A stretch of 64,000 nucleotides of DNA from Klebsormidium nitens (lineage: Eukaryota; Streptophyta; Klebsormidiophyceae; Klebsormidiales; Klebsormidiaceae). Under the pieces are notes generated by a model. It was not told where the DNA came from. It did not search any database and saw nothing but the letters and a program-made list of their open reading frames with translations. The stretch is from positions 40,516-104,515 of the forward strand of contig DF237263.1 of the NCBI GenBank assembly GCA_000708835.1, in the 5' to 3' direction. Position numbers and translations under genes: made by a program. Positions 63,111 through 64,000 of this stretch are shown piece after piece (the stretch's first letter is position 1; each line of letters begins with the position of its first letter).

Positions 63111-63233
63111 TCTGGGGGAGGAGGGCGCAACGACCGCGGAGACCGGAACGACAGGGGACGTAACCGGGGGCGCCGCGGCCGCAGCCGCTCCCGCTCGCCA
63201 TCGGCGGATCGCCGGAGAGGCGGCGAGAGGTGA
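63111..63233 (+). pseudogene. Possible 3' coding piece: RGG/RS-rich tail
   Basis: After tcccag near 63106 one frame reads GGGGRNDRGDRNDRGRNRG then RSRSRSPSADRRR and stops at 63231-63233. It could be spliced to the piece ending at a gtaagt near 62791. Joining is not proven. It resembles RGG/RS tails of RNA-binding or gag-type proteins. Confidence 0.35.
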
Positions 63234-63826
63234 TTTGCTCACCTAAGAGCCAAGGCGACTATGCCTTCCGTCATAGTGAAGATGGAGAACGTAGGCGGAC
63301 TATCCAGAATGCTGGCATCCAGGGCTGATTAGAAAGTGATATGAACTTTCTGTACATAAGGCGAAAATGGGAAGGACCATTCTGAGCATTAACTGAAGTA
63401 GACAATCGAGGGCTGCTTGGCCGCCTTTAAAGGCAACTTAGATAAGTCTGATAGCGTATGGCGCCAATTGATCAGCTACAGAGCTGTCAGGAGGGAAAGC
63501 GGGGAAAAGCCTATTCGGCATGTGTACAGGATGTTCTCCTTTGGCCAATTTCGCTAAAGGAATGTATAGAACTGTTTTGCTTAGAAGCGCCGCGAGGCGA
63601 TCTTATTTGATGACGCGATTGTTGCGCGGGATCTCAATCCGGATCAGTCATGTTCATATAAACAAACGCAATCTGTCATCCGCCTCATTATGATGTTGAT
63701 TATCATAAAACTGCACTCCGGCTTAAGCGTAGCCGTGCTTCCATGCTTATAAAGGGAACGCTTTCACTAAAAGACAGCGGTAAGCGATGCGGGCCCAAAA
63801 GCGCCCAATGACTAACGATATTCATC
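63234..63826. other. Intergenic / upstream region of the last ORF
   Basis: AT-richer than the preceding element. No ORF of note. Contains a TATA-like box at 63748-63753. Confidence 0.45.
63748..63753 (+). promoter_or_regulatory. TATA-box candidate
   Basis: TATAAA in context gcttataaaggg, 74 bp before the ATG at 63827. A second TATAAA lies near 63657. Confidence 0.35.
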
Positions 63827-64000
63827 ATGCATTCCTACAAAAATAGGCCGAGACGCTCATCCATGCAACCGATGGCTTTAACCCGGACTACCCAAGTATC
63901 TGCACCGCATGAACCGAACGGCTCTGAATCCGAGCCTGAACCGGAGGATACTCTGGGCGGCCGCGCGTCGCCAAATGGGGGGATCCCCCAGGGAGCCGTC
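63827..64000 (+). CDS. Start of an ORF running off the window end, unrecognised
   Basis: ATG 63827 opens a frame of 58 codons that is still open at 64000, with a second in-frame ATG at 63863. The composition is Arg-rich, then Ser/Glu/Pro-rich (NGSESEPEPEDTLGG), as in a disordered N-terminus. It could belong to the element upstream or to the next gene. Confidence 0.4.
   Translation, partial: MHSYKNRPRRSSMQPMALTRTTQVSAPHEPNGSESEPEPEDTLGGRASPNGGIPQGAV

Overview
The window is eukaryotic nuclear DNA, rich in introns, with GC-rich exons in more AT-rich introns and intergenic DNA. Gene content points to a streptophyte green lineage that still makes flagellated cells. There is a plant-type VIP1/PPIP5K kinase-phosphatase, a plant NUDX23-type Nudix hydrolase and a mitochondrial lipoyl synthase. 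There is also a plant-style receptor-like kinase domain and an axonemal inner-arm dynein heavy chain. A charophyte alga of the Klebsormidium kind is my best guess; this is inference, since no marker gene is present.

Layout: 1-8580 (+) 3' part of an axonemal dynein heavy chain; 10137-10895 (-) F-box-like ORF broken by one stop; 12639-16679 (-) Old Yellow Enzyme family ene-reductase; 17614-23967 (+) receptor-like (pseudo)kinase; 23968-27755 mostly gene-free; 27756-35220 (+) large unrecognised gene; 36287-38653 (-) NUDX23-like hydrolase; 39052-42427 (+) short CCDC93-like protein; 43085-54066 (-) complete VIP1/PPIP5K; 54605-57762 (+) lipoyl synthase; 58885-60052 (-) membrane-anchored catechol O-methyltransferase-like protein; 60312-63233 (+) string of decayed, mobile-element-like ORFs; 63827-64000 (+) start of one further ORF. 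Exons were placed by family similarity recalled from memory plus GT/GC-AG sites with consistent reading phase. For seven genes every phase closes. For the large gene at 27756 one junction does not.

The most unusual signal is not a gene. In four genes (dynein, the large unrecognised gene, VIP1, lipoyl synthase) real exons are accompanied inside the introns by partial, diverged copies of themselves (exon echoes). Copies that keep the 3' splice site and the first part of the exon always lie upstream of the intact exon. Copies that keep the last part of the exon and the 5' splice site always lie downstream. I count at least fourteen. The array at about 32222-32850 has five donor-side copies in a row. 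One VIP1 exon has two echoes on each side. A diverged duplication of an intron segment near the kinase gene fits the same process.

Genes are arranged in divergent and convergent pairs. Two compact divergent intergenic regions (398 and 538 bp) each contain plant telo-box motifs (TTAGGGTTT / AAACCCTAA). The genes do not form one pathway; they are housekeeping and ciliary genes side by side.
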